Of a DNA stretch of 64,000 bases, positions 53,216-62,114 are shown piece by piece (within the stretch, counting starts at the first letter, position 1; each line of letters starts with the position of its first letter). The notes beneath the pieces were generated by a model. The model saw nothing but the letters and a program-made list of their open reading frames with translations. It was not told where the DNA came from and did no database searches. Position numbers and translations under genes: made by a program. The DNA lies in NCBI GenBank assembly GCA_963713545.1, contig CAVQME010000010.1:580949-644948 (forward strand), written 5' to 3'. Source of the DNA: CAVPLM01 sp963713545. Its GTDB lineage: Bacteria > Actinomycetota > Thermoleophilia > RBG-16-64-13.

Positions 53216-53475
53216 AGCTGAACGCCCCCACTGAAGACCATCGCCACAAGGGTCGCCACCGCGACCGAGCTGGTGACGATGAGGGTCTTGGTGCGCAAAC
53301 CGGGGCGGCGCCGATGGGCCGTAGCCAGGGGACTCACGTGTAGGCGGCCGTCTCTCCTGAACGCCTGCGGTTGACGGCCGAAGCGCCGAACCTGCTCGGT
53401 GCCGCTCCAGCCCGATCCGGGCCGGTACACCGCCGCCTGATGACCTCTATCACCGCCGAGATACGCCGCTTTCAT
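53212..53475 (-). CDS. Small protein with C-terminal membrane anchor (hypothetical)
   Basis: An 87-residue frame with ATG preceded by GGAGG at 7 nt. The first 60 residues are basic and polar; the last 25 form one hydrophobic helix (TLIVTSSVAVATLVAMVF) at the very C-terminus, a tail-anchored arrangement. No family recognised. Its stop overlaps the stop of the cyclophilin-like gene by 3 bp. The ribosome site and anchor argue for a real gene; composition alone does not. Confidence 0.5.
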   Translation of the reverse strand: MKAAYLGGDRGHQAAVYRPGSGWSGTEQVRRFGRQPQAFRRDGRLHVSPLATAHRRRPGLRTKTLIVTSSVAVATLVAMVFSGGVQL

Positions 53476-53693
53476 AGCTCAGCCTCCACGCCTTTGACCC
53501 GTGACGCACCCGGGCGCGTCGATGCGCCCTTACGCCTCCGTTGTCGGCAGGAATTCGCCGGCCTTTAGAACATTCCTTTGGTAGCCGATGGTACGGGCAG
53601 TGGCTGTGGCATTCGTCGCGCCGGTTTCAGCGGCTGTCACGGAAACAGCGCCGGGAGAGCGACTGCTGAGACGAGCGTAGTAGGGAGGCACTC

Positions 53694-54233
53694 ATGTATT
53701 GTCCGCAGTGTGGTGGTACGAACGAGGACTCGGCTAGGTTCTGTAGCACGTGCGGTCTGGACCTGGGCGAGTACAAGCAGCAATGGCAAGAAACTGGAAC
53801 AGACGCCACGGAGCAACCGGCCGGGGAACTGGCAGGTCAGCAGCCGGCGATGTACCAGCAACCGCCCTCGCAGCTGCCGCCATATCAGCAGCCGCACCAG
53901 CAGCAATACCAGCCTGAATATGCTCCGCCGTACCAGGCTCCCCAGTACTACCAGACGAGGCCACCGTATGGGGCCGTCCCTCGCGTCCCGAGTTACATGG
54001 GTTGGGCTATCGCCACCTTGATCCTCTGCTTCTGGCCTACGGGCATCGTGGCGGTGGTGTACGCGAGTCAGGTGGGGAACAAGCTGGCCCTTGGAGACAT
54101 CACCGGTGCGCAGGAATCATCGCGCAAGGCCAAGATCTGGTGCTGGGTGACCTTCGGTATCGGCATTGCCTGGTTCGTGATCGCGATCGCCGCCATCCTA
54201 CTGGCTGCGGCGGCATCTGTGACCGTCTACTAG
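53694..54233 (+). CDS. Zinc-ribbon / CD225-like (dispanin) membrane protein
   Basis: A 179-residue protein. An N-terminal zinc ribbon (C3, C6, C17, C20: CPQCG...CSTCG) is joined by a long Gln/Pro/Tyr-rich linker (about 30-98) to a two-helix CD225/DUF4190-type membrane domain (VPSYMGWAIATLILCFWPTG, KAKIWCWVTFGIGIAWF). Such proteins are widespread in Actinomycetota; function unknown. ATG with GGGAGG 5 nt upstream. Confidence 0.85.
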   Translation: MYCPQCGGTNEDSARFCSTCGLDLGEYKQQWQETGTDATEQPAGELAGQQPAMYQQPPSQLPPYQQPHQQQYQPEYAPPYQAPQYYQTRPPYGAVPRVPSYMGWAIATLILCFWPTGIVAVVYASQVGNKLALGDITGAQESSRKAKIWCWVTFGIGIAWFVIAIAAILLAAAASVTVY

Positions 54234-54386
54234 AGGCTATACTCCGCGTATCCGCGACTGTGCCCTGACCGGGGCCGGGGGCTCAGCCCCGCGGTCCTCG
54301 GCGCGATGTCGTCTCGAGCTCAGGCCGCTGCCTGCCCGGGGCAGGACCCCGGTGACGAGGCGAGCGGCATAGCGGCAGGTCGCCAC

Positions 54387-54473
54387 GGAGGGGTGGCGGA
54401 GTCTGGTTGATCGCACCGGTCTTGAAAACCGGCAGGCCGCAAGGTCTCAGGGGTTCGAATCCCCTCCCCTCCG
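54387..54473 (+). tRNA. tRNA-Ser (TGA)
   Basis: An 87-nt class II tRNA. Acceptor GGAGGGG pairs with CCCCTCC, the anticodon stem CCGGT/ACCGG encloses CTTGAAA (anticodon TGA), the variable arm is present, the T-arm is AGGGGTTCGAATCCCCT, and the discriminator is G. CCA is not encoded. Confidence 0.95.
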
Positions 54474-54663
54474 CCTGATTTAGAGGGGGTCTTTATTGGC
54501 CTGCTGGAAGACCAGCGGGCTGCTCCTTGGCGTTTGCCCTCCGTTTGCCGACATCGTGAGCCACTCATCGCTGGCAAGAAACACGACGGCCGGAAAGGCA
54601 CCAGGGCGAACAAATCAGAGCTGGACTATGCAGCCTGAGACCACAGGCCAAGCGCTATTCCCG

Positions 54664-55611
54664 CTATTCATTCGCCGGGCGAAGACTCTCGATCACCTTG
54701 ATGTCCACCCACCATATGTCGTCCCTCAGCGCGAAGAACAGATACTTCCCATCCGGCGAGACGTAAGCTCCCCCTGCCAACGGGTCGAAACCGTGCTTGG
54801 TCAGGTCTATCGCCTCTCCCCAGGTCCCGTCGACCTGCTTGAAGCTGACGAACAGATGGCTGCCCCCGTCGACATCGAAGAGAATGTAGCTTCCATCAGG
54901 AGCTATGCCGGGGTGCGCCTGAGACCCATAATGGGGCTCGATGCTCAACCGCTCGTATGCTTTGAAAACACCGTCATCCCTCTCGACCTTCGCCAGATAC
55001 GTCTTGCCGGTCGCACGTGACGACATGTCGGTGGTATATACCTGGCCGTCGCGGGTAGAGCTCATGAACATGCCCTGTCCGGCATGCCGTGGCTCCGACC
55101 AGCCATCCGCCGTTCTTTCCACGAAGTAGTATTCGGCTTCCGTCTGGTACCCGGGCTCCCCTCCGGCGACGGCGACCTTCCAATTGAAGTACAGCGTCTG
55201 GTTATCGAAGGTCAAATGGGGTTCAGCAGCCGACGACTCGCCCGTGAAGGCGCATGGTTCGGGACGAGTCCAGCGGCCATCGACCAGCATGGTCGCGAAG
55301 ATCTTCGACGGCGAATCACCGAAGTAGCGGTAGAAGTAGTATTCGGTCCCGTCCGGGGAGAAGGTGCCACACCATTCCATGAAGCGGGTGTCGGACACGA
55401 TCCCGGGAGCAAAAATCTCCGCCCGCATACCCGGAGGCTCCTGCCCCACATACGGGGCACTCGGCCCGACGCCGGTAGAAGTCGTGGACGTGCCCGTAGA
55501 TGCCGGCGCACCAGGCGTTCCGCAGCCGACAATGACCAGCATGCACAGCAGGGCGACCATACACCCGGGCCCCCTCAAGAAGCACTTCGACGGGCAGCCA
55601 GAGTCAGCCAT
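54664..55611 (-). CDS. PD40-type beta-propeller lipoprotein
   Basis: A 315-residue exported lipoprotein. Signal peptide with lipobox LVIVGC (C30), a Ser/Thr-rich spacer, then WD40-like PD40 repeats: CGTFSPDGTEYYFYRY, EPHLTFDNQTLYFNW, HPGIAPDGSYILFDV, GGAYVSPDGKYLFFALRDD. Acts outside the membrane; ligand unknown. ATG with GGAG 7 nt upstream. It stands alone, beside tRNA-Ser. Confidence 0.85.
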   Translation of the reverse strand: MADSGCPSKCFLRGPGCMVALLCMLVIVGCGTPGAPASTGTSTTSTGVGPSAPYVGQEPPGMRAEIFAPGIVSDTRFMEWCGTFSPDGTEYYFYRYFGDSPSKIFATMLVDGRWTRPEPCAFTGESSAAEPHLTFDNQTLYFNWKVAVAGGEPGYQTEAEYYFVERTADGWSEPRHAGQGMFMSSTRDGQVYTTDMSSRATGKTYLAKVERDDGVFKAYERLSIEPHYGSQAHPGIAPDGSYILFDVDGGSHLFVSFKQVDGTWGEAIDLTKHGFDPLAGGAYVSPDGKYLFFALRDDIWWVDIKVIESLRPANE

Positions 55612-56123
55612 CGTCCACTCCGTCTTTCGAGCTCCACGCCGTGTTCGATTCTACACCGGCGAGCGCGTGCTCGGTCTAATCCCCCCTCTCCGCCTAGGAA
55701 AGCCAGAGTCACGTGGCCCGACCCGGCCCCGGTAGCCGGGCTTTCGCGTCTTTCGGACGAGTTCGGGGGCAAGTCGGTGGCAAAGTCGACGGCACTCGTC
55801 AACAGGAAATGGACCGAGGCGGACGAGAGGACACCAGACCACATAGCGGCGCGAGCTTGCGCCCGGCGCCGCGACGAGGCCGGGAATGGCTGCTCCTGGA
55901 CACACGCGCACGCAGAGGTGTAGGATCAGTGCGGCAGTGGATCTCAGCGACTGTAATACGGCTTAAGGTTATCCCGGGCCGCAGGCGCTACCCAACGAAT
56001 CTCTGCTCCGTGTTCGAGGCAAGAGATGCGGTCTGAGCGAAAGCCTGTATTCGGCGTCTTCGTCGGGCTGCACGACCTGGCATAAGACCACATAGACGGT
56101 CAGTCGCACAGGAAGGGGCATAC
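55612..56123. other. Intergenic, no gene seen
   Basis: 512 bp with no supported gene. It contains one hairpin, CCCGGC/GCCGGG at 55722-55740 followed by CTTTCG. The stretch 55678-55695 resembles the 3' end of the tRNA-Ser gene but with gaps. Confidence 0.5.
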
Positions 56124-56657
56124 GTGGGCAAGCAGAAGCTGACACTCCTGCTCATAAACGTCATCGGGGGGATCGCCGTCATCGGCAGCTACATCCTCGG
56201 GCTGGGGGGGGATTCGGGCACGGGCGTGCTCTGGGGCGGAGTCCCGGAGAGCATCCGACCCGTCTACGCGGTCTCCATGGTCCTTTCAGCCATCGGGTAT
56301 TTCGCCTTCCTCAACGTGCTCCTCCTGCGCGTCGAGCCCAAGGAGGTGACCGTAGGCGGCCGCTTCGGGTACAGCATCTTCTACCCTATCTTCGTCCTGA
56401 TTCTTATCCCCTCCGCCTTCTGGATGCCGCTCACCAACCTGTACGTAGACGATCCCAGCAGTGGTACCTGGGCGGGCATCCGCGTCGTGCTGTTCCTGGT
56501 GGGGCTGGCTTCCATCGCGCTGGCGTGGGCCCTGTTTACTCTTCGGCCGGGAAACCGAGGCAAGGCCTACTGGGCGGCGGTGGTGGGTAGCTGCTATTTC
56601 GCCTTCCACACCTTCGTGCTGGACGCGATCCTGTGGGCCGCGCTGTTCCAGGGCTGA
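56124..56657 (+). CDS. Hypothetical membrane protein (about five helices)
   Basis: A 177-residue integral membrane protein with hydrophobic segments near 7-27, 45-68, 80-105, 112-132 and 145-170. No family recognised. GTG start with AGGAAGGGG 5 nt upstream supports translation. It is a single gene converging on a truncated oxidoreductase remnant. Confidence 0.75.
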   Translation: MGKQKLTLLLINVIGGIAVIGSYILGLGGDSGTGVLWGGVPESIRPVYAVSMVLSAIGYFAFLNVLLLRVEPKEVTVGGRFGYSIFYPIFVLILIPSAFWMPLTNLYVDDPSSGTWAGIRVVLFLVGLASIALAWALFTLRPGNRGKAYWAAVVGSCYFAFHTFVLDAILWAALFQG

Positions 56658-56708
56658 CCAAGCCCACGACGCTCGCTCGCTAGTTGCCGGGCGGGGCGAG
56701 CGCGTGCA

Positions 56709-56903
56709 GCAGGCGTCAATCGTGGAGCCATTGCGAGTCCAAGCGGTGCAAAGGCCGCCGGGCTTCGTGTGCATCTCGTAGATGTGGGCCCGGTATCCGT
56801 TCATTTGGGCGTAGCAGCCGGTGCACAAGCCGGCGATGCCCGCCCCGATGATCGCTACGCTTGGGCCGGTCGTGCCGTTTGTCGAGTCGACGGTATCGGT
56901 CAT
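56709..56903 (-). pseudogene. N-terminal remnant of an FAD-dependent oxidoreductase
   Basis: Sixty-five residues match the start of phytoene-desaturase-like FAD oxidoreductases: VAIIGAGIAGLCTGCYAQMNGY is the Rossmann dinucleotide motif, then the acidic YEMHTKPGG and RNGSTIDAC. After that the frame runs into unrelated Arg/Pro-rich sequence with no homologous continuation. ATG 56903 retains GGGGGAC upstream. The missing 400-odd residues mean a truncation by deletion. Confidence 0.75.
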
Positions 56904-56951
56904 CGCGTCCCCCTGAGGTCGGCGTGGGCCCATGCGGGTCTCCAGCAGTAG

Positions 56952-57296
56952 TCAGTCCGTCTCCTCTTCCACGATGGTGGCGAGCCACCATCTTTGCGCC
57001 TTCTGTTTTGACCGCGGCTGCCGGTCGAAGTAGATTTCCATCTGGGTTCCGTCGGCGACCTCTACTCTGAACCAGTGCCTGCGGACGTACTGTTCCCCGC
57101 TCCCGTGCCGGCACGCCCCGGTCGTCTTCCACTTGTCGATCACCCTCGCCACGTCGTACTGGGTGCCACGCCATACAAAACGTGTGGGTACTCCGGGCTC
57201 GCCGGTGCACATTGATGACGTGTCGAACGAAGCCTCAACCGGCGTTATGGCCTCGGATACGAAGTGCTTGCGATTCAGAGCAGCCGAGTCTGTCAC
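56952..57296 (-). CDS. DUF6504-like protein
   Basis: A 114-residue small protein. The core PTRFVWRGTQYDVARVIDKWK...HWFRVEV...YFDRQ...RWWLATI has the pattern of DUF6504 proteins, common next to DNA-repair genes in Actinomycetota; none is here. GTG start with GGGAGGG 4 nt upstream. It lies 48 bp upstream of the truncated FAD oxidoreductase in the same direction. Confidence 0.7.
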   Translation of the reverse strand: MTDSAALNRKHFVSEAITPVEASFDTSSMCTGEPGVPTRFVWRGTQYDVARVIDKWKTTGACRHGSGEQYVRRHWFRVEVADGTQMEIYFDRQPRSKQKAQRWWLATIVEEETD

Positions 57297-57525
57297 TCAC
57301 CCTCCCAGGTCACGGGTTCACCCACCGACTTCTTTGATCATACCTCCCTGCCCGCCATCTGCCCCGTGGCCCTCGAGGGCGCAGGACCCCGGTTGACCGA
57401 CCGGGCAGTGCTCCCTATGCGATTACTTAGCGGGAGGAATGGGTAAACCGCCGCTACGTGCGGTCCAGGGCCGCAGAACTGACGCAGATGCTCGTTTCGC
57501 CGACTCCGATCAGGGAGGATGGATC

Positions 57526-57762
57526 ATGCAGCTCACGCTAACCGATGAGGAAGCCCAGGTCCTGGCAAATGCGGTGAAAGGCCGGATCGACGCATTGCTG
57601 CTGAGTATCGTCAAGGCCGACACGCGATCCTTCAAAGACGGACTCATTGAAGAAGGCGCCTTGCTTGAAGCTGTCTATGCGCAGCTCGGGTGCGTGCACG
57701 AGGAATGGAGCGAGGCAAAGGGCTGTGACTTCAGACCATCCAAGCGAACGGACCCGATCTGA
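57526..57762 (+). CDS. Hypothetical small protein
   Basis: A 78-residue, mostly helical cytoplasmic protein (LTLTDEEAQVLANAVKGRI, FKDGLIEEGALLEAVYAQL). No domain recognised. Start at ATG 57526, 7 nt after GGGAGG. No functional neighbour. Confidence 0.65.
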   Translation: MQLTLTDEEAQVLANAVKGRIDALLLSIVKADTRSFKDGLIEEGALLEAVYAQLGCVHEEWSEAKGCDFRPSKRTDPI

Positions 57763-57834
57763 CACCGGTGCCGACTGAGACCCCACACGGCCGGAATAGC
57801 CAAGTCGACTCAGCGTCACGATGTCTGGCGATGC

Positions 57835-58305
57835 CTATCCGACTCCTTTGCGCATCGCCACTCCCATCGAGGTAAGCAGGAGCACCGTAGTCACCGCCGT
57901 CACCAGCCAGAGAGAGCGATTCAGCCTGAACATCGGAAGGCCCATCAGCAGGATAGCGCCAAAGAACAGCACGAGATAAGGCACGAGGATGCTGTAACGG
58001 GGCGGGGACCGGAACTCCGTCGGTGAGACGTAGTCGACGGCGATCATCAGGGCAACGAAGGCGACGTAGACGGCCGGTCCGATCCAGTGCCGCCAGCCCG
58101 CTTGGGAGTGGACGAACGCGACGATGGCGAGCAGCGCCGGCGCTACCAACGCGATCATCACGTACCCGAGCAGGTGATTGACCGCCACACCGCCAGTCAC
58201 GACTCTTGAAAGGAACCCTGCGGATTGGAGTAGGTTGACGGCGTTGACCACTCCCCATACCAGAATCGCCGCCCACCAAGGTCCCTGGCTGACAAGAGAT
58301 TGCAT
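57835..58305 (-). CDS. Hypothetical four-helix membrane protein
   Basis: A 156-residue integral membrane protein with helices near 8-30, 38-65, 75-95 and 105-150 (possibly two). The patterns SAGFLSRVV and VDYVSPTEFRSPPRYSILVPYLVLFFG are not ones I can place in a family. ATG with GGGGAG 6 nt upstream. Isolated. Confidence 0.75.
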   Translation of the reverse strand: MQSLVSQGPWWAAILVWGVVNAVNLLQSAGFLSRVVTGGVAVNHLLGYVMIALVAPALLAIVAFVHSQAGWRHWIGPAVYVAFVALMIAVDYVSPTEFRSPPRYSILVPYLVLFFGAILLMGLPMFRLNRSLWLVTAVTTVLLLTSMGVAMRKGVG

Positions 58306-58518
58306 GCCCCGCTCCCCACACTATTTCCCGAAAGTCGCTCTGCAATCTAACGAGTATCAGAGTACACGTTCGACCCGCACTCTCTCCATGACCTCCTCCG
58401 GCTGTGCAACCGAAGGTCGATTGAAGCGCTAGACTGGGAGAAAGCCTGCCACTGGCAAGCTCAAGACACCGCGGAGGTTGCGCGGCACCGGTTATCGCGA
58501 GCGGAAAGGGGGACCGTC

Positions 58519-59727
58519 GTGCAACTTGGCCAGCCTCTTCGAGCGGGCATTTTGGTCTTGTGCCTTCTGGTTGCCGTCGTTGTGATCGTCATGCCGGGAA
58601 ACAGATCGGCAGGTGCCATAGCTGCGACGGCAGCGACGACGGCCACCAGCGTCGAAACCGCGACCTCCACCGGTGGCACCGCCCCGGTTGCTCCTCCTAC
58701 CTTGGCGACGATCCCCGCCACCGGTGAAGAGACCGGCGGTTCGGAGATCGAGAGGCGTCTCGCACTCCCGCCCTTCGCTTACGTCGCCGAGACCGACCGC
58801 GACACGGCAAGGCAATCGGGCGCCGCGGCCATCATCGACTCGCTTACGGACTCGTTGGCTGCGCGTCCGGCTGCGGGCACCCAATTGAATGCTGTGGCTG
58901 TGTCTCCCGACGGCAGTCGCTTCTACGTGACCGACTACTACGAGGCGGTTCTTCACGTGTTCGACGCCGAGACCAAGATGGAGATCCTAAAAATCGCTCT
59001 CCCGGGGGTGGAGCCACGCGACCCCACCTGGTTGGGGACGGTCGTCCTGAACAGCGCGGGAGATGCCTACAGCGAGGAGACCTTCCCCTTCGAGCTCATG
59101 CGGCCATGCGCCAGTGGGGTCGCCTCCACCCCCGACGGCGCCTGGGTGCTGGTCTGTTCGAGCGCCGGTCTGCAGGTGGTCGACACGGCGACCGACCAGG
59201 TTGTCCGCACACTCTCCGATGTGCTCGGCACTCTTGTGGCCGTGAGTTTCGACGGAATGCGCGCCTATGTGGCCTGCGACAACCTCGACTCGCTCGCGCC
59301 GAGAAGCTATATCGACTGGATTCGGACGCTCATGGAGGACGAGGAGTGCAGGCTGGTCTGCATCGACTTGAAAACGTGGCAGATCGTCAAGGAAACCCCC
59401 ACGGCGACGGTGGCCGGTCTTGCTGTCAAGCCTGACGACACCCAGGTCTTCTTCAGCGAGATGTACGAGAAGCGCGTGCGGGTGGTGGACGCCCTCACCC
59501 TCGAAGATCTGTGGAACGTGAGCACCGAGCCCTCTTTTTCGGTCGGCATCGGGTTTCTCCCCAATGGGACCAAGGCCTACGTGGTCTGCAGCGGAGACAG
59601 TGGGTTCTTCGACAGCTCGGGGCAACTGACCACACCGAAGGCGCCCACGGCGGAGGACTTCTTCTGTGCTGTCATCGATACGGCGGATGAGGAGATCGTC
59701 AAGCGGATACCATTAGACGCCTACTGA
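58519..59727 (+). CDS. Exported YVTN-type beta-propeller protein, N-terminal part (interrupted gene)
   Basis: 402 residues: a signal or anchor helix (about 10-30), a Thr/Ala-rich spacer, then YVTN/WD40-like blades (VSPDGSRFYVTDYY, STPDGAWVLVCS, VSFDGMRAYVACD, KPDDTQVFFSEM, LPNGTKAYVVCSG). It stops at TGA 59725 in the middle of a blade. The same frame continues with PREIAVRSDGTKAYLTGG, the rest of that blade, through a TM helix and zinc ribbon to 60345, so the two frames are one gene of about 608 codons. GTG start with AAAGGGGG upstream. Confidence 0.78.
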   Translation: MQLGQPLRAGILVLCLLVAVVVIVMPGNRSAGAIAATAATTATSVETATSTGGTAPVAPPTLATIPATGEETGGSEIERRLALPPFAYVAETDRDTARQSGAAAIIDSLTDSLAARPAAGTQLNAVAVSPDGSRFYVTDYYEAVLHVFDAETKMEILKIALPGVEPRDPTWLGTVVLNSAGDAYSEETFPFELMRPCASGVASTPDGAWVLVCSSAGLQVVDTATDQVVRTLSDVLGTLVAVSFDGMRAYVACDNLDSLAPRSYIDWIRTLMEDEECRLVCIDLKTWQIVKETPTATVAGLAVKPDDTQVFFSEMYEKRVRVVDALTLEDLWNVSTEPSFSVGIGFLPNGTKAYVVCSGDSGFFDSSGQLTTPKAPTAEDFFCAVIDTADEEIVKRIPLDAY

Positions 59728-59796
59728 CCACGCGAGATCGCCGTCCGGTCGGACGGCACCAAGGCCTACCTCACCGGGGGGCCCATCCGGCACGCG

Positions 59797-60345
59797 GTGG
59801 TGATCGACACCGTGAACGATGTGGTCATCGGCGACATCGGAGACGAGATCATGGACACCTCCGGGGTTGCGGTGCGGCCCTTCTGGTGGTCGAAGGAGTG
59901 TCTGCAGGTTCTCGGTTTGGCTACGGGGGACAGCGGTAGCGATACCACAGCTGCCGGTGACGCGTCCGGCGACACTTCAAGCACCGCAGCCGGCGGATCC
60001 GTAGTGACGAGCACGGGCGGGGGTGATAGCGGCTCCGAGGACGAGAGCGCGAGCGGCGAAGGCAGCCTGTCGGGCGGATGGATCGCACTCATAGCCGTGT
60101 TGGCGGTCATCGCGGTAGCGGCTCTGGCCGGGCTTGCGTTCATGCTCGGTGCAGGTCGCCGCGGACGGGGTCCGGCCGAGGGATCTGCGGGCGACGTGGT
60201 GACGAGCACTGAGGCGCCTGGTACGGTTGCAGCGGCCCCGATCGTCGACCAACAGGCCAGGACTGCACCAGCCTTCTGTTCGCAGTGCGGCAGTGCCCTC
60301 ACATCCGATGCGAAGTTCTGCGCCAGTTGCGGGAGGCCCATCTGA
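59797..60345 (+). CDS. C-terminal part of the interrupted propeller gene (TM and zinc ribbon)
   Basis: In the same frame as the preceding gene after its TGA. It holds the last propeller blade (from 59728), an acidic Ser/Gly-rich spacer, one TM helix (IALIAVLAVIAVAALAGLAFML) and a C-terminal zinc ribbon (FCSQCGSALTSDAKFCASCG). There is no ribosome site before GTG 59797, so independent translation is unlikely. Topology suggests an outside propeller and a cytoplasmic zinc ribbon. Confidence 0.6.
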   Translation: MVIDTVNDVVIGDIGDEIMDTSGVAVRPFWWSKECLQVLGLATGDSGSDTTAAGDASGDTSSTAAGGSVVTSTGGGDSGSEDESASGEGSLSGGWIALIAVLAVIAVAALAGLAFMLGAGRRGRGPAEGSAGDVVTSTEAPGTVAAAPIVDQQARTAPAFCSQCGSALTSDAKFCASCGRPI

Positions 60346-60375
60346 CCGGGCATCGTCGGACCCGGGAACGAGCCC

Positions 60376-60504
60376 TCAGCTGGCACCGGCGTTGATGGCG
60401 GCGGCATGAACACGTACGAGCAACTCGCCCGCCACCGGCTTGTCGACGTCCTTGAGCTTCAGCACCGTCAGCGGGCCGTACGCCTCCTGCACGATAGCCT
60501 TCAT
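60376..60504 (-). pseudogene. N-terminal stub of a zinc-type medium-chain dehydrogenase
   Basis: ATG 60504 with AGGAG 7 nt upstream opens a 42-residue frame starting MKAIVQEAYG, then LKLKDVDKPV and ELLVRVHAAAINAG. This is the conserved start of NAD(P)-dependent alcohol dehydrogenase/quinone oxidoreductase proteins (usually 310-350 residues). It ends at TGA 60376 and no later domain follows, so the gene is truncated. Confidence 0.75.
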
Positions 60505-60597
60505 GGGTCTCTCCTCTCACGCACGTTGGAGACAACGACTTCTCGCCGTCGGGATATTGGAACACCTCGTCCCACGGGACCGCCGAGAGATCGAGAC

Positions 60598-61296
60598 CTA
60601 CGGCGCGATCGAACGCACAGCCGACGGATTGAACCCTCTGACTATCAACCACACGGCCAAGACCATCTCCTGGACACCAATCGGGATGTTGAGCACGGTA
60701 TTGACCGTCGAGAAGCCGAAGTCCTGGGTGAAGCCGGCGTACACGGTCGCAACCAACGACAATGAGGCGGCCGCCAGCCCCCAACCCGACAGCCATCGGG
60801 GGACGAGCCTCGCTTTGAAAAGCAGGTAGTAGTACATGAGAGCACCTAGGAGGAACGGGAGCAATCCGATGAACCCGTGCACCCACTCGCGTACCGCAAG
60901 CAACATGTCTCCCGAGGCCAGCGAAGAGGACGAATCGGGAGATCCGGCCGCCACATAGTTCTGGCTCAATGTCAGCAGCGCCAATAGGCTGAGAGTGCCG
61001 ACGAGAACGAACACGCCCTCGACGACCCTGCCGGCGACGGATCCAAGGGCCAGAGCCCTGTTGCGCTTTCTCAAGACGGGATACAGGCCGATCGCTATGC
61101 CCGCGCCGGTAGCGGCCCAGACGAACTCGATGAGCGCTGTAAGTATCACCCGGTTGTCGTTGGCCGCCAGCCTGGCCAGATCGACCGGGGCATCCAGCAT
61201 CGAGCCCAGCGGCACTATGCTCAGTATGCTTGCGGCCGAGCAGGCGATAAACAGGACTCCCACGGCTATCGCGGTTCCTCTATACGGGGACTTCAT
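60598..61296 (-). CDS. DUF4386 family membrane protein
   Basis: A 232-residue integral membrane protein with six to seven helices. The start YRGTAIAVGVLFIACSAASI and LPFLLGALMYYYLLFKARLVPRWLSGWGL fit DUF4386. Function unknown. Its ATG overlaps the stop of the preceding membrane-protein gene (ATGA), so the two are co-translated. Confidence 0.85.
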   Translation of the reverse strand: MKSPYRGTAIAVGVLFIACSAASILSIVPLGSMLDAPVDLARLAANDNRVILTALIEFVWAATGAGIAIGLYPVLRKRNRALALGSVAGRVVEGVFVLVGTLSLLALLTLSQNYVAAGSPDSSSSLASGDMLLAVREWVHGFIGLLPFLLGALMYYYLLFKARLVPRWLSGWGLAAASLSLVATVYAGFTQDFGFSTVNTVLNIPIGVQEMVLAVWLIVRGFNPSAVRSIAP

Positions 61297-62024
61297 CGTT
61301 TCTCTCCTTCGCTCTGATCGCTCAAGGACTCTAGTGACGACGATAGGAGCTTCGACAGCCTATACGTCTTCCAGCCTGAGAACGCACAAAAGACGATGAG
61401 CCCAACCATGGCGACCGCCGCCGCCGGTGAATCAGGGTTCCACAGATCAACCGATGACGCCACGACGCCGACCACACCAAGCACCACGCTGGTCCAGCCG
61501 ATCGCCTTGCCGAACTTCGGATTCTTGATCATTGCCGCTCCGAGGCAGATGACCCCGATCGTGGCGAGGATGAGTCCCGCAGTCAACAGAGCGTCGAACA
61601 CCGCGTAGGACGCCTTCCACAGTTCCAGCGCAGTCTGGTCGGGGATGGTCGTCCCTGGAGCACGCAAGAGATCGGAGACCGCAAGCGTAGCGATATGCGG
61701 GAGCGCTCCGGCTGCAAGGACGACGAGTCCGACAATGCCTAGAGCGCTACCGAACAACGCCGGCGCGAGACGCTCTCGTCGAAGGGCACGATACAGCGCC
61801 AGGAAGAGAGGGATCCACAGGATCATGACCGCAAGGTAGAGACCGTCTTCGAACGTGCGGGCGACCCGAATTCCCGGAAAGCCCATCGGCTCATTTGGAT
61901 CTGATCCCACAAAGACGGCCACGATCACAAAGACGATGACAAAGACGATGCTTCCGACCATGCCGCCAAGACCGCCCCACCTCAGAACGCTTCTTTCCTG
62001 TTCGACTTGCTGCGATTCACTCAT
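61293..62024 (-). CDS. DUF4386-like membrane protein
   Basis: A 243-residue protein with about seven helices; TM1 is near 19-40. The layout and LYLAVMILWIPLFLALYRAL and GLILATIGVICLGAAM resemble DUF4386 relatives. Start at ATG 62024, 5 nt after GGAGG. First gene of a two-gene unit with the DUF4386 gene. Confidence 0.75.
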   Translation of the reverse strand: MSESQQVEQERSVLRWGGLGGMVGSIVFVIVFVIVAVFVGSDPNEPMGFPGIRVARTFEDGLYLAVMILWIPLFLALYRALRRERLAPALFGSALGIVGLVVLAAGALPHIATLAVSDLLRAPGTTIPDQTALELWKASYAVFDALLTAGLILATIGVICLGAAMIKNPKFGKAIGWTSVVLGVVGVVASSVDLWNPDSPAAAVAMVGLIVFCAFSGWKTYRLSKLLSSSLESLSDQSEGEKR

Positions 62025-62114
62025 CACTGCCTCCGTTGTGTGGTGATCACTTGGGCTGGCGCAGAGGCGAGGGGCAGGGCCGGTTACCGCGGCCGCATGA
62101 TGCCCTCCGGGCGT

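Noticed and set aside
54474..54663. Integrase remnant downstream of tRNA-Ser
   Set aside because: The minus-strand frames have a few suggestive words but no catalytic motif or aligned block. Not enough to call.
54461..55695. Possible attachment-site duplication of the tRNA-Ser 3' end (about 54458-54476 and 55678-55695) flanking a lipoprotein gene
   Set aside because: The match needs gaps, is pyrimidine-rich and low in information, and no integrase lies between or beside the copies.
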